A stretch of 64,000 nucleotides of DNA from Amycolatopsis sp. 2-15 (GTDB lineage: Bacteria; Actinomycetota; Actinomycetes; Mycobacteriales; Pseudonocardiaceae), in assembly GCF_030285625.1 (NCBI RefSeq), contig NZ_CP127294.1, positions 444,001 through 508,000 on the forward strand. The letters are read 5' to 3'. The notes under the pieces were generated by a model that ran no database searches, was not told where the DNA came from, and worked only from the letters and a program-made list of their open reading frames with translations. Numbering within the stretch: position 1 is the stretch's first letter; the number at the start of each line of letters is the position of its first letter. A program made the translations under genes and the position numbers. Shown here one piece after another: positions 32,830-41,258 of the stretch.

Positions 32830-34161
32830 ATGGCTGCCGTGAACAGGGTTTTCGTGGCTCGGCTGGCGGGTCTGCCGGTGTTCGGGCCCGACGGCGAGTC
32901 GATCGGCAAGGTCCGCGACGTGGTCGCGGGCCTGCGACTCGACCAGCAGCCGCCCCGCATCCTCGGCCTCGTGGTCGAGCTCGCGACGCGGCGGCGCGTT
33001 TTCGTGCCGATGCTGCGCGTCACCACGATCGAGCCGACGGCTGTGACGCTGGCCACCGGATCAGTGAACATGCGGCACTTCACCCAGCGCCCCAACGAGG
33101 TCCTCGTCTGCGGGCAGCTGCTCGACGCGCACGCGTCGCTCGCCGGCACGGAAACGCGCGTGACGGTGGTCGACGCCGCGATGGAACCCACCCGCACCCG
33201 CGACTGGGTGCTCGCGAGGCTCGCCATCCGCGAACGCCAGACCCGGCTCGGGCTCGCCCGCCGCCGCACGGCCATGCACGTGCTGCCGTGGAACGAGGTC
33301 GCCGGGCTCGGCCTCACCGATCTGACCGCGCAGGAACCCCAAGGCGCCGGGCAGCTGCTGATGCTGTTCGACACGATGCGGGCCGTTGACATCGCCGCCA
33401 CCGTGCGCGATCTGCCGCTCAAACGCCGGCACGAGGTCGCCGACGCGATGGACGACGAACGCCTCGCCGACGTCCTCGAAGAGCTGCCCGACGACGACCA
33501 GAAGGAGCTGCTGGCCTACCTGTCGGAGGAGCGCGCGGCCGACATCCTCGAGGCGATGAGCCCGGACGACGCCGCCGACCTGCTGGCCGAGCTGGCGCCC
33601 GCCGACCAGCGCCGGCTGCTGGCGCTGATGGAGCCCGAGGAGTCGGCGCCGGTCAAGCGGCTGCTGGCCTACTCGTCCGACACCGCCGGCGGTCTGATGA
33701 CCCCGGAACCGGTGGTGCTCACGCCCGACGCGACCGTGGCCGAGGCGCTCGCGCACATCCGCAACGCCGACCTCCCCGCCGCGCTGGCCACCATGGTGTT
33801 CGTGTGCCGCCCGCCGACGGCGACGCCGACCGGCCGGTTCGTGGGTGTGGTGCACTTCCAGCGCCTGCTGCGCGAGCCGCCCGCGGAGCTCGTGGCGAGC
33901 GCCGTGGACACCGACCTCACGGCGCTGCGCCCCGAGGCGTCGCTGTCCGAGGTCACGCGTTACTTCGCCGCGTACAACCTGGCGTGCGGCCCCGTGGTCG
34001 ACGCCGAGGAGCACCTGCTGGGCGCCGTCACCGTCGACGACGTGCTCGACCACCTGCTGCCCGACGACTGGCGCGAAACCGGGCTGCACGACGTCGCCGA
34101 CGTGCCTGCCGAAGTCCACGACCAGGCCGAAGTCCACACCCAGGAGGCCGACCTTGCCTGA
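32830..34161 (+). CDS. Soluble MgtE-N/CBS protein with PRC-like domain (Rv1232c-type)
   Basis: 443 residues and no transmembrane helix. The N-terminal 150 residues contain PRC-barrel-like repeats (LPVFGPDGESIGKVRDVV). Residues 170-290 are an MgtE N domain with superhelical repeats: RRHEVADAMDDERLADVLEE, LAYLSEERAADILEAMSPDD, LLAELAPADQRRLLALMEPE. Two CBS domains follow, beginning GGLMTPEPVVLTPDATVAEA. This is the regulatory part of the MgtE Mg2+ channel without its membrane domain. Its stop overlaps the start of a DUF1003 membrane protein gene, which may provide the membrane partner. It matches Rv1232c in order and architecture. Confidence 0.88.
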   Translation: MAAVNRVFVARLAGLPVFGPDGESIGKVRDVVAGLRLDQQPPRILGLVVELATRRRVFVPMLRVTTIEPTAVTLATGSVNMRHFTQRPNEVLVCGQLLDAHASLAGTETRVTVVDAAMEPTRTRDWVLARLAIRERQTRLGLARRRTAMHVLPWNEVAGLGLTDLTAQEPQGAGQLLMLFDTMRAVDIAATVRDLPLKRRHEVADAMDDERLADVLEELPDDDQKELLAYLSEERAADILEAMSPDDAADLLAELAPADQRRLLALMEPEESAPVKRLLAYSSDTAGGLMTPEPVVLTPDATVAEALAHIRNADLPAALATMVFVCRPPTATPTGRFVGVVHFQRLLREPPAELVASAVDTDLTALRPEASLSEVTRYFAAYNLACGPVVDAEEHLLGAVTVDDVLDHLLPDDWRETGLHDVADVPAEVHDQAEVHTQEADLA

Positions 34162-34678
34162 ACTCACCTCGGGCCGCCGGCTCGACCAGCCGCGCAGCCA
34201 GGCGCGTTTCCGGCTCAACATCGACCCGGACACTTTCGGCCGCTTCACCGAACGCATCGCCCGGAACCTCGGCACCGGGAAATACCTGTTCTGGCAGACG
34301 GTGATCGTGATCGTCTGGATCGTGCTGAACCTGGTGGCGGTGTCGCTGCGCTGGGACCCGTACCCGTTCATCCTGCTCAACCTGGCGTTCTCCACGCAGG
34401 CCGCGTACGCCGCGCCGCTCATCCTGCTCGCGCAGAACCGGCAGGACGACCGCGACCGCGTCTCCCTCGACGAAGACCGCGCACGCGCCGCGCAGACCAA
34501 GGCCGACACCGAGTACCTGGCGCGCGAGCTGGCGGCGCTGCGGCTCGCCGTCGGCGAGGTCGCCACCCGCGACTACCTGCGCAGCGAGCTCGACCGGCTG
34601 CGCGACGACCTCGTGATGAGCCCGAAGTCACGCAAGCCGAAGCAGGCGGCGAAATCGGACGTGCCGACCGGTACGTAA
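34154..34678 (+). CDS. DUF1003 membrane protein (Rv1231c-type)
   Basis: 174 residues beginning at TTG 34154, six bases after AGGAGG, inside the end of the preceding gene. The core is DUF1003: RIARNLGTGKYLFWQTVIVI with VWIVLNLV, then DPYPFILLNLAFSTQAAYAA and PLILLAQNRQDDRDR. Two transmembrane helices are followed by a coiled-coil tail (AQTKADTEYLARELAALRLA). The overlap and the mycobacterial synteny argue that it works with the MgtE-N/CBS protein, possibly in sensing divalent cations. Function not proven. Confidence 0.88.
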   Translation: MPELTSGRRLDQPRSQARFRLNIDPDTFGRFTERIARNLGTGKYLFWQTVIVIVWIVLNLVAVSLRWDPYPFILLNLAFSTQAAYAAPLILLAQNRQDDRDRVSLDEDRARAAQTKADTEYLARELAALRLAVGEVATRDYLRSELDRLRDDLVMSPKSRKPKQAAKSDVPTGT

Positions 34679-34679
34679 C

Positions 34680-35834
34680 ATGGGTCTGGTGACGAGTACA
34701 CAGCAGCTCCCCAGCGTCGAAGACGTCCGCACCGCGCTGAAGGACGTGTACGACCCCGAAATCAAAAAGCCGATCACCGACCTCGGCATGGTCAAGGATG
34801 TCGTGGTCGGCGAAGACGGCGTGGTCGCCGTCGGCATCTACCTCACCGTGGCGGGCTGCCCGCTCAAGGCGACGCTGACCGAGGACACCACCAAGGCCGT
34901 CAAGAAGCTGCCCGGCGTCGCCGACGTGCGGGTCGAGCTCGACGTGATGAGCGACGAGCAGCGCACCGAGCTGCGCAAGTCGCTGCGCGGCGATTCCGCC
35001 GAGCCGGTGATCCCGTTCGCGCAGCCGGGCTCGATGACCCGCGTGTACTGCGTGGCCTCGGGCAAGGGCGGGGTCGGCAAGTCGTCGGTCACCGTGAACC
35101 TGGCCGTCGCCATGGCCGAGCGTGGCCTGTCCGTGGGTGTCGTGGACGCGGACATCTACGGCCACTCGATCCCCCGCATGCTGGGCGCGCGCGAGAAGCC
35201 GACCAAGGTCGAAACGATGATCATGCCGCCGCAGTCGCACGGCGTGAAGGTGATCTCCATCGGCATGTTCACGCCGGGCAACGCGCCCGTGGTGTGGCGC
35301 GGCCCGATGCTGCACCGCGCACTGCAGCAGTTCCTCGCCGACGTGTTCTGGGGCGACCTCGACATCCTGCTGCTCGACCTGCCGCCGGGCACCGGTGACA
35401 TCGCGATCTCCGTGGCGCAGCTGATTCCCAACGCGGAGATCCTCGTGGTCACCACGCCGCAGCAGGCCGCCGCCGAGGTGGCCGAGCGCGCGGGCGCGAT
35501 CGCGATGCAGACGCGCCAGCGCGTGGCCGGCGTCATCGAGAACATGTCGTGGCTGGAGACGCCTTCGGGCGAGCGCATGGAGATCTTCGGCTCCGGCGGC
35601 GGCCAGACCGTGGCCGACTCGCTGTCGAAGTCCGTGGGCTCGCAGGTGCCGCTGCTGGGCCAGGTGCCGCTCGACCCGCGCCTGCGTGAGCAGGGCGACG
35701 AGGGCACGCCGATCGTGCTGGCGGAGCCGGACGCGCCGGCGTCGCTCGTGCTCAAGGCGGTGGCGAAGAAGCTCACCGTCCGGGCCCGCGGCCTGGCGGG
35801 GATGATGCTGAACGTCAGCCCCGCCGGCCGCTGA
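34680..35834 (+). CDS. mrp: Mrp/ApbC-family iron-sulfur carrier ATPase
   Basis: 384 residues. The N-terminal MIP18/DUF59 domain (LKDVYDPEIKKPITDLGMVK, VAGCPLKA) is fused to a MinD-like P-loop ATPase: deviant Walker A SGKGGVGKSSVTVNLA, switch VVDADIYGHSIPRML, and Walker B LLLDLPPGTGDIA. The C-terminal CxxC that holds a cluster in ApbC is replaced (ENMSWLETPSGERMEIFG), as in mycobacterial Mrp. It probably helps assemble Fe-S proteins. ATG 34680 follows directly after the DUF1003 stop; GTG 34689 is an alternative start. Confidence 0.93.
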   Translation: MGLVTSTQQLPSVEDVRTALKDVYDPEIKKPITDLGMVKDVVVGEDGVVAVGIYLTVAGCPLKATLTEDTTKAVKKLPGVADVRVELDVMSDEQRTELRKSLRGDSAEPVIPFAQPGSMTRVYCVASGKGGVGKSSVTVNLAVAMAERGLSVGVVDADIYGHSIPRMLGAREKPTKVETMIMPPQSHGVKVISIGMFTPGNAPVVWRGPMLHRALQQFLADVFWGDLDILLLDLPPGTGDIAISVAQLIPNAEILVVTTPQQAAAEVAERAGAIAMQTRQRVAGVIENMSWLETPSGERMEIFGSGGGQTVADSLSKSVGSQVPLLGQVPLDPRLREQGDEGTPIVLAEPDAPASLVLKAVAKKLTVRARGLAGMMLNVSPAGR

Positions 35835-35849
35835 GCGGTTCGCCGGTAC

Positions 35850-36350
35850 TCAGGAGGCGCGGACCGTCGTCAGGAGGGTCTTGTCGGCGCCCAGCGTCAC
35901 CGCGACGCCGCCGGGCTGTGTGACGGCCCAGTCGATGTTCGCGGAGTCGCCGGGGCCGACGGCGGTGGCGGCCTCGGGGTGGCCGTCGACGTTCACGTCG
36001 ACCTGCTGGTCCGAGGTGAGCACGACCCGGACGCGGTTGCCGACCTGCACATCGACGGTGCCGGCGGGCGGGTTGATCTTGCCCTTGGCCCAGTCGAGCG
36101 TGATCAGGACGTCGACGTCGGGCAGGCCGGTCTGGGCGCCGCGCTTCACGTAGGCCTGGTCGCCGGCCGGGGCATTCAGCGTGCTGCTCGGGGACGGCGA
36201 GGCGAACGGGCCACCGGTCGTCGCGGGGGCGGGCACCGACGTGTAGGCGGCCGGTGGCCGAGTGCTGGGCTCGTCGTCCGCGGTGCACCCGGCGGCCAGG
36301 ACACCCGCGGCGGCGATGATTGCGGCCAGGGCGCCCGCACGGCGTGACAT
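35850..36350 (-). CDS. Putative lipoprotein of unknown function
   Basis: 166 residues. The signal ends with lipobox LAAGC (Cys22 in MSRRAGALAAIIAAAGVLAA then GC). A Ser/Pro/Thr-rich linker (RPPAAYTSVPAPATTGG) leads to a beta-rich domain of about 95 residues: DVDVLITLDWAKGKINPP, GTVDVQVGNRVRVVLTSDQQ and DVNVDGHPEAATAVGPGD. That pattern resembles cupredoxin-like domains but the copper ligands are not obvious. ATG 36350 is preceded by GGAGG. Converges with mrp at 15 bases. Confidence 0.75.
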   Translation of the reverse strand: MSRRAGALAAIIAAAGVLAAGCTADDEPSTRPPAAYTSVPAPATTGGPFASPSPSSTLNAPAGDQAYVKRGAQTGLPDVDVLITLDWAKGKINPPAGTVDVQVGNRVRVVLTSDQQVDVNVDGHPEAATAVGPGDSANIDWAVTQPGGVAVTLGADKTLLTTVRAS

Positions 36351-36548
36351 GTCAGAGACCTCCAGGGTCGTTATGGGCGGTTTGCCCGAGGCTACCCAGG
36401 AAGTTCGTTTCGTCGTGCGAGAGGTCGGGTCACGTCGGGCCGGCCGCCACACCGGCAACCCGCCACAGCCAACTCGTCCGTTCCGAGCACCGCAAGTCGG
36501 CTCTCACCCGACCTCGCGCGGTCCGGCCGAGGTCAGTCGGCCCGCCGC

Positions 36549-36983
36549 TCAGGTGGCGTCGGGGTCGACCGGAGGCCGCTCGCCCGGCTTGAGCGGTTCG
36601 GCCTGCGACGTGGCGCTCTGCGGCTTCACGGCGGGGGAACCGTTGGAGCCATTGGACCCGTTTGTCCCGTTCGAACCGTTCGTGGAGTCGAAGCTGTTGA
36701 GCCCCAACGGATCCGAGTCCCCGTCGAACAGGTGCTGGGTCACGACCCGCTTGGGGTCGAAGTTGCGCAGCCCGCGCAGGTCTTCGAGCGGCTTGCGGAG
36801 CTGGTCGAACTCCGGTCCCATCTCCTCGCGCAGCTGCGCGCGCGCACCGTTGGCGAACTCGCGGACCTTGCGCACGCTCTTCGCCATCCACGACGCGGCT
36901 TCCGGAAGGCGCTCCGGGCCGAGGATGAAGAGACCGGCGACGATGAGCACGAGGATCTCGCCCCATCCGACACTGTCGAACAC
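36549..36983 (-). CDS. tatB: Sec-independent translocase subunit TatB
   Basis: 144 residues. [20 protein letters not shown] is the N-terminal membrane helix, with [20 protein letters not shown] the classical TatA/B hinge and start of the amphipathic helix. The tail holds repeated [15 protein letters not shown] and a proline-rich end. GTG 36983 follows GGAGG. With TatC (not in this window) it binds twin-arginine precursors. It lies downstream of htrA on the same strand, as in M. tuberculosis (Rv1224). The 198 bases between its stop and the lipoprotein start contain only a distant 10-bp inverted repeat (GAGGTCGGGT at 36421 / ACCCGACCTC at 36506). Confidence 0.92.
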   Translation of the reverse strand: MFDSVGWGEILVLIVAGLFILGPERLPEAASWMAKSVRKVREFANGARAQLREEMGPEFDQLRKPLEDLRGLRNFDPKRVVTQHLFDGDSDPLGLNSFDSTNGSNGTNGSNGSNGSPAVKPQSATSQAEPLKPGERPPVDPDAT

Positions 36984-37028
36984 CCGTGAACCTCCGCTCG
37001 GTGCTTCCCCCGTCAGAGTACCCGGGCC

Positions 37029-37066
37029 GCCCCGCGTTCCGGCAGGCCCGAAGGACGAAGCGGGGC
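37029..37066 (-). terminator. Possible terminator downstream of htrA
   Basis: GCCCCGC (37029-37035) pairs with GCGGGGC (37060-37066) between htrA and tatB. The loop is long and no U-tract follows, so partial read-through into tatB is likely. Confidence 0.4.
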
Positions 37067-37086
37067 TTAAGACGATGTGACGTCGA

Positions 37087-38613
37087 TCAGTCGGACCCGA
37101 GAGTCACGTCGACAACCAGCACGGCGCCGGCGCGCGCGAGCTGCACCGGCACGACCTCACCGACGTCGTGGTTGCGGACAGCCACGGTCAGCTCCGCCGA
37201 GTCGCGCACCAGGCGGTCGCCGATCTTCGTGATCACGTCGCCCTCCTTGATGCCGGCCGCGGCCGCGGGACCGTTCGGCTCCACGTTCTTCACCTGCGCG
37301 CCCATCGTCGACGAGCCGGCGACCGTGGAGGAGGCGTTGATGCCGATGTCCGCGTGGACGACCTTGCCGTCCTTGATCAGTGCCTTCGCGATCTTCATCG
37401 CGTAGTCGCTCGGGATGGCGAAGCCGATGCCGATGCTGCCGCCGTCGGCGCTCGACGAGCGGATCGACGAGTTGATGCCCACGAGCGCACCGGTGGCGTC
37501 GACGAGCGCGCCACCGGAGTTGCCGTGGTTGATGGCGGCGTCGGTCTGGATGGCCTCATAGGTCACGGGCGGCTCGCCGCTGTCGCCGCCGGCCGTGATC
37601 GGCCGGTCGAGCGCGCTGACGATGCCGGACGTCACGGAGTTCTGCAGCGCCAGCGGCGAACCGACGGCGATCACGGCGTCACCCACCTGCAGGTCGGCCG
37701 ACTTGCCGATCTGCATCACCACGGGGTTGGTCACGTTGACCTTCACCACGGCGAGGTCGGTCTTCTGGTCGGAGCCGACGATCTTGGCTTCGGTGCGCGT
37801 GCCGTCGTTGAAGATCGCGGTGATCTTCACGCTCGAGTCGGCGACGGCGGTGGTGACCACGTGCTCGTTGGTGAGGATGTAGCCCTGCGGGTCGATCATC
37901 ACGCCCGAGCCCTGCTCACCGGAGTCGGCGCCGGGTTTGAAGACCTCGAGCGACACGACCGCGGGCGAGACGCGCTTCGCGATGTCGGCGATCGACCCCG
38001 GCGGACGTTCCTTCGCCGCTTCGGCCTCGGAGATCGTGGCGCTGCCGGTGAGCGCCGAACCCGTGTCGGCGATCCACCAGCCGACGAGCCCGCCGACCGC
38101 ACCCACGAGCAGCGCGACCACACCGAGCAACGCCAGCGCCTTCGGCTGCACGCGACGGCCGAACAGCACCTCGGGCAGGCTCAGCAGCGCGCCGGACGGG
38201 CGTTTGCGGGGCTTCTCTTCCTCTTCCGCGGGCATCGCCGGGCCGGCCAGCACGGCGCCGGCCGCGGGATCACGCCACGGATCGCGCGTGTCCGTCCACA
38301 GGGGATCCTCGGGCGCGGGCTGCTCGCCGGTCGCCTCCCGCGGGCGCTCCAGCACCACGCCTTCGGCCCCCGGCGGCCGGCGGAACGCCTCCGCGAGCGA
38401 CTCGGGCGTGGGCGGGGCCAGGTCGAGGTTGCCCTTGCCGTTGATGGCGGGCGTGTAGAGCTTGTCGAACGCCCCGTCGACACCGCGCGGCCGCCCGAAC
38501 ACCGCTTCCTGCGCCGGGTCCACGGCGGGGCGGTCGAGCGGCCGTGGTCCCAGCCGGTCGTCGCCCGCGGCAGGCGGCTGGGCGGAGTTCGCGTTCGGCT
38601 GCTCGGTCATCAT
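37087..38613 (-). CDS. htrA: HtrA/DegP-type membrane-anchored serine protease
   Basis: 508 residues. A 155-residue cytosolic Pro-rich region is followed by one transmembrane helix ([20 protein letters not shown], about 158-177), a trypsin-like domain and a C-terminal PDZ (about 410-508). The catalytic triad is His251 (TNEHVV), Asp286 (QKTDLAVV) and Ser366 (GNSGGAL). It degrades or refolds damaged envelope proteins. ATG 38613. The gene lies directly downstream of the sigE-anti-sigma pair on the same strand, the Rv1221-Rv1222-Rv1223 arrangement, so it is probably part of the SigE envelope-stress regulon. The 503 bases before it hold a tandem repeat and no gene. Confidence 0.93.
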   Translation of the reverse strand: MMTEQPNANSAQPPAAGDDRLGPRPLDRPAVDPAQEAVFGRPRGVDGAFDKLYTPAINGKGNLDLAPPTPESLAEAFRRPPGAEGVVLERPREATGEQPAPEDPLWTDTRDPWRDPAAGAVLAGPAMPAEEEEKPRKRPSGALLSLPEVLFGRRVQPKALALLGVVALLVGAVGGLVGWWIADTGSALTGSATISEAEAAKERPPGSIADIAKRVSPAVVSLEVFKPGADSGEQGSGVMIDPQGYILTNEHVVTTAVADSSVKITAIFNDGTRTEAKIVGSDQKTDLAVVKVNVTNPVVMQIGKSADLQVGDAVIAVGSPLALQNSVTSGIVSALDRPITAGGDSGEPPVTYEAIQTDAAINHGNSGGALVDATGALVGINSSIRSSSADGGSIGIGFAIPSDYAMKIAKALIKDGKVVHADIGINASSTVAGSSTMGAQVKNVEPNGPAAAAGIKEGDVITKIGDRLVRDSAELTVAVRNHDVGEVVPVQLARAGAVLVVDVTLGSD

Positions 38614-38691
38614 TCCCCGGGGCTGAGATCAGGTGGCTGGGCGTGACGATACCCAAGCCTCGACGTCCGAGTCTGCCCAGACGACGGTGAA

Positions 38692-39085
38692 ATGGCTGTT
38701 GCCCCGCGCTCGCCACACGATCTGCTGCGGCGGCGCGGTAGCTCGTCGAGCCCATCCGGGCCGGCCACGCGACCGCCCACGTGGTACTCGGCGACAGCTT
38801 GGGCTCGCTGCGGCGAGTCGACTCAGCGAGCTGGAACGCGGGCGGCCACTCAGCCCTCGCAGCTTCCGAACCACCAGCAGCATGGCTGTTGTTGCCCCGC
38901 GCTCGCCAGCCGATGTGCCGCGGCGGTCAGGGTCGGTCGTCGAGCGGATTCGGGCCCGGCCACACGACCGCCCACGTGGCGGTCGGTGGCGGAAAGCCGG
39001 CCGCGCACCGCAACGGCCGGCAACTGCTCAGCCAACCGGCGCAGTGGTCGAAACACCGCCGGCACGGGCTGTCGCCCCGCACCGC
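38692..39085. repeat. Diverged tandem repeat, unit about 190 bp, upstream of htrA
   Basis: Two related segments, 38692-38784 and 38882-38979, both start ATGGCTGTT, share GCCCCGCGCTCGCCA and end CGACCGCCCACGTGG. A third partial copy begins near 39064 (GGCTGTCGCCCCGCACCGC). The sequence between copies is also weakly similar (CTCAGCC...CGAA.CACC). No convincing gene occurs in 38614-39116, although minus-strand frames of both units encode a similar short peptide (AAADRVASAGQQ versus AAAHRLASAGQQ). The htrA promoter must lie here too. Confidence 0.65.
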
Positions 39086-39116
39086 TACCTCCCCCTGGAG
39101 AAGCGGTGCGGGTGGC

Positions 39117-39800
39117 TCAGCGCGCCGGAACCGGGGTCAGCCGGTCGACCACCGGCGTGGCCGTCGGCAACGTCGGGGACAAGGGTGGCAGCGTCGGCTC
39201 GGAGCGGGGTACGGCCATCTGGGCGGGCAGCAGGTTCGCGTTGGGCTGGGGCACGCCGCCGGTGTCCGGGGCGCCTTCGCCGCTGTCGGCGGTGGTGCCG
39301 ACCAGGGCCAGGGCGCTCAGCACCAGCCCGGAGACGACGACGCCCGCGCCTTGGGCGGCGCGCTTACGGGTGAGGGTGAAACGGCCGCCGCCGAGCACGT
39401 GGGACGAGTGCCCGAGCGGCGTGGACGAGCCCAACGGGGCAGTACCTCCGAGAACCCCCGCGTCACGCAGGCCGGCGACACGGTCCGGGCGCTGGATGGC
39501 GACGAGCTGGCCGTCGGCCGTCATGGCCAGGTTGTCGGGAGAGCCGGGCAGTTCGGTGTGGTCCGGGATCGACCGCAGGCTCGCGAGGAACCCGGCCGAC
39601 ATCGACGGCTCGCCGGCGCCCTTCACGGCCGCGACGGCCTGCCGCTGGGCGGCGACCTCGGCAGCGCACCCCGGGCAACGGGCGATGTGGGCCGACGCGC
39701 GGTCCTGCGCGCCGAGGGACAGCTCGCCGTCGACCAGGGCGACCACGACATCGGGAAGCAAGTGCGACTCGGGGAGACCCCACCCTCGCGCAGCGGTCAT
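39117..39800 (-). CDS. rseA: Zinc-type anti-sigma factor (RseA-like) for SigE
   Basis: 227 residues. The N-terminal ZAS domain contains [20 protein letters not shown], the HxxxCxxC zinc motif. A single transmembrane helix ([19 protein letters not shown], about 150-168) is followed by a Pro-rich exterior tail. Its start overlaps the sigE stop by four bases, the usual stoichiometric coupling. It should hold SigE at the membrane until envelope or redox stress releases it. It corresponds to Rv1222. Confidence 0.9.
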   Translation of the reverse strand: MTAARGWGLPESHLLPDVVVALVDGELSLGAQDRASAHIARCPGCAAEVAAQRQAVAAVKGAGEPSMSAGFLASLRSIPDHTELPGSPDNLAMTADGQLVAIQRPDRVAGLRDAGVLGGTAPLGSSTPLGHSSHVLGGGRFTLTRKRAAQGAGVVVSGLVLSALALVGTTADSGEGAPDTGGVPQPNANLLPAQMAVPRSEPTLPPLSPTLPTATPVVDRLTPVPAR

Positions 39801-40411
39801 ACCGACACCTTCACAGACTCGCCCCGGAGCGCACGGCGGCGCTCCAGCGACGCACGCAGCGCCTGCCGGCCGCGGTGGATGCGGCTGCGGACGGTGCCGA
39901 GCTTGACACCCAGCGTGGCGCCGATCTCCTCGTACGAGAGGCCTTCGACGTCGCAGAGCACCACGGCGGCCCGGAACTCCGGGGGCAGCTCGTCGAGCGC
40001 CTCCTGCAGGTCGGGGTCGAGGTGCGTGTCGGTGTAGACCTGCTCGGGGCTCGGGTCGTCGCCGACGATGCGGTCGGTGTCGTCCGGCAGCCCCTCCATG
40101 CGCACACGCGAGCGACGGCGCGCCATGTCGAGGAACAGGTTCGTGGTGATGCGGTGCAGCCAGCCCTCGAAGGTGCCCGGCTTGTACGACGCGAGCGAGC
40201 GGAAGACGCGGATGAACGTCTCCTGCGTGAGGTCCTCGGCGTCGTGCGCGTTACCGGTGAGGCGGTAGGCCAGGCGGTAGACGCGGTCGGCGTGTTCGCG
40301 CACGACCTCGTCCCAGGACGGGGGCGTCCAGGTGGCCTCGCCCGAGTCCACGGTCACCGGCTCGGGTTCCGACTTGTCGGCGTTCTGCATCAGGGGAGCA
40401 GGCACCTCCAT
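39797..40411 (-). CDS. sigE: ECF sigma factor SigE
   Basis: 204 residues. Region 2 is [20 protein letters not shown] then [20 protein letters not shown] with [17 protein letters not shown]; region 4 is [20 protein letters not shown] then [27 protein letters not shown] precedes ATG 40411. Upstream is a promoter of its own class (see 40437-40464), so autoregulation is likely. The sigE-anti-sigma-htrA-tatB order equals that of M. tuberculosis. Confidence 0.93.
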   Translation of the reverse strand: MEVPAPLMQNADKSEPEPVTVDSGEATWTPPSWDEVVREHADRVYRLAYRLTGNAHDAEDLTQETFIRVFRSLASYKPGTFEGWLHRITTNLFLDMARRRSRVRMEGLPDDTDRIVGDDPSPEQVYTDTHLDPDLQEALDELPPEFRAAVVLCDVEGLSYEEIGATLGVKLGTVRSRIHRGRQALRASLERRRALRGESVKVSV

Positions 40412-40436
40412 CTGCGACTCTCCTCTTCTGCTCAGC

Positions 40437-40464
40437 CAACGCTGCGCTCGGGCACGGTGTTCCC
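40437..40464 (-). promoter_or_regulatory. ECF (SigE-type) autoregulatory promoter
   Basis: On the minus strand GGGAAC (40464-40459) is followed after 17 bases by CGTTG (40441-40437), about 26 bases before the sigE start codon. The -35 GGGAAC and -10 CGTT elements match the known SigE consensus of mycobacteria. Confidence 0.6.
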
Positions 40465-40601
40465 GCGCGGTCGAGATTGAGTTTGTCGGGTCTCCTTATG
40501 GTTCTAGTGAGACGGGACTGAGAGCAGGCTGAGAAGTTATTTCGGCGGGCTTACCAGGGAGCCTTCGCTGATTTATCGACAAGCAACGCTAACCTTCGCG
40601 C

Positions 40602-41255
40602 GTGAGTTCCGGGACGCATGCGGCCTCGGCGGCCGAGCCGGTCGGCGCCGAGTACGTCGACGGGTACCTTCCCGACGACGACGTACTGGCCGCGGCGCGG
40701 GTGCGCGCGGCCGACCTCGGCTGCGCCCCACTGGCCTCGGGGGCGGGCGCGACCTTGCGTTTCCTTGCCGCGACGCTCGGCGCGCGGGCCGTGGTGGAAG
40801 TCGGCACGGGGGTCGGCGTGAGCGGCCTGCACCTGCTGCGCGGGATGGCGCCGGACGGCGTGCTGACGTCGATCGACCTCGAGCCGGAGTACCAGCGCGC
40901 GGCGCGCAAGACGTTCCTCGAAGCCGGCATCCCGCCCGGCCGCACGCGGCTGATCGTCGGCCGCGCCCTCGACGTGCTCCCCCGGCTCACGCCCGGCGGC
41001 TACGACCTGGTGTTCATCGACGCGGCGCGCCTCGAGTTCCCGAACTACTACGAGAAGGGCGTCTCGCTGCTGCGCCGCGGCGGGATCATCGCCTTCCACA
41101 ACGTGCTGGCCGGCGGCCGCGTGGCCGACCCGTCGCGGCGGGACCCGGAGACGCTCGCCCTGCGCGAGGTCGCACGGGCGATGCGGGAGGACGAACGCCT
41201 GGTCCCGGCCCTGTTGCCCGTCGGCGGCGGGCTGCTGGTGGCGGCGGTCGGCTGA
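40602..41255 (+). CDS. O-methyltransferase, class I SAM (Rv1220c-type)
   Basis: 217 residues of the catechol O-methyltransferase-like family 3: AVVEVGTGVGVSGLHLLRGM is motif I, LTSIDLEPEYQRAARKTFLE the SAM-binding acidic strand, and YDLVFIDAARLEFPNYYEKG the metal/catalytic Asp region, followed by LLRRGGIIAFHNVLAGGRV. GTG 40602. Substrate unknown. It is divergent from sigE, as Rv1220c is from Rv1221. Only three bases separate its stop from the convergent MFS gene. Confidence 0.9.
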   Translation: MSSGTHAASAAEPVGAEYVDGYLPDDDVLAAARVRAADLGCAPLASGAGATLRFLAATLGARAVVEVGTGVGVSGLHLLRGMAPDGVLTSIDLEPEYQRAARKTFLEAGIPPGRTRLIVGRALDVLPRLTPGGYDLVFIDAARLEFPNYYEKGVSLLRRGGIIAFHNVLAGGRVADPSRRDPETLALREVARAMREDERLVPALLPVGGGLLVAAVG

Positions 41256-41258
41256 GTT

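Noticed and set aside
34680..35834. Missing CxxC in Mrp as a sign of a defective gene.
   Set aside because: Mycobacterial Mrp also lacks it, and all ATPase motifs are intact; treated as normal for this group.
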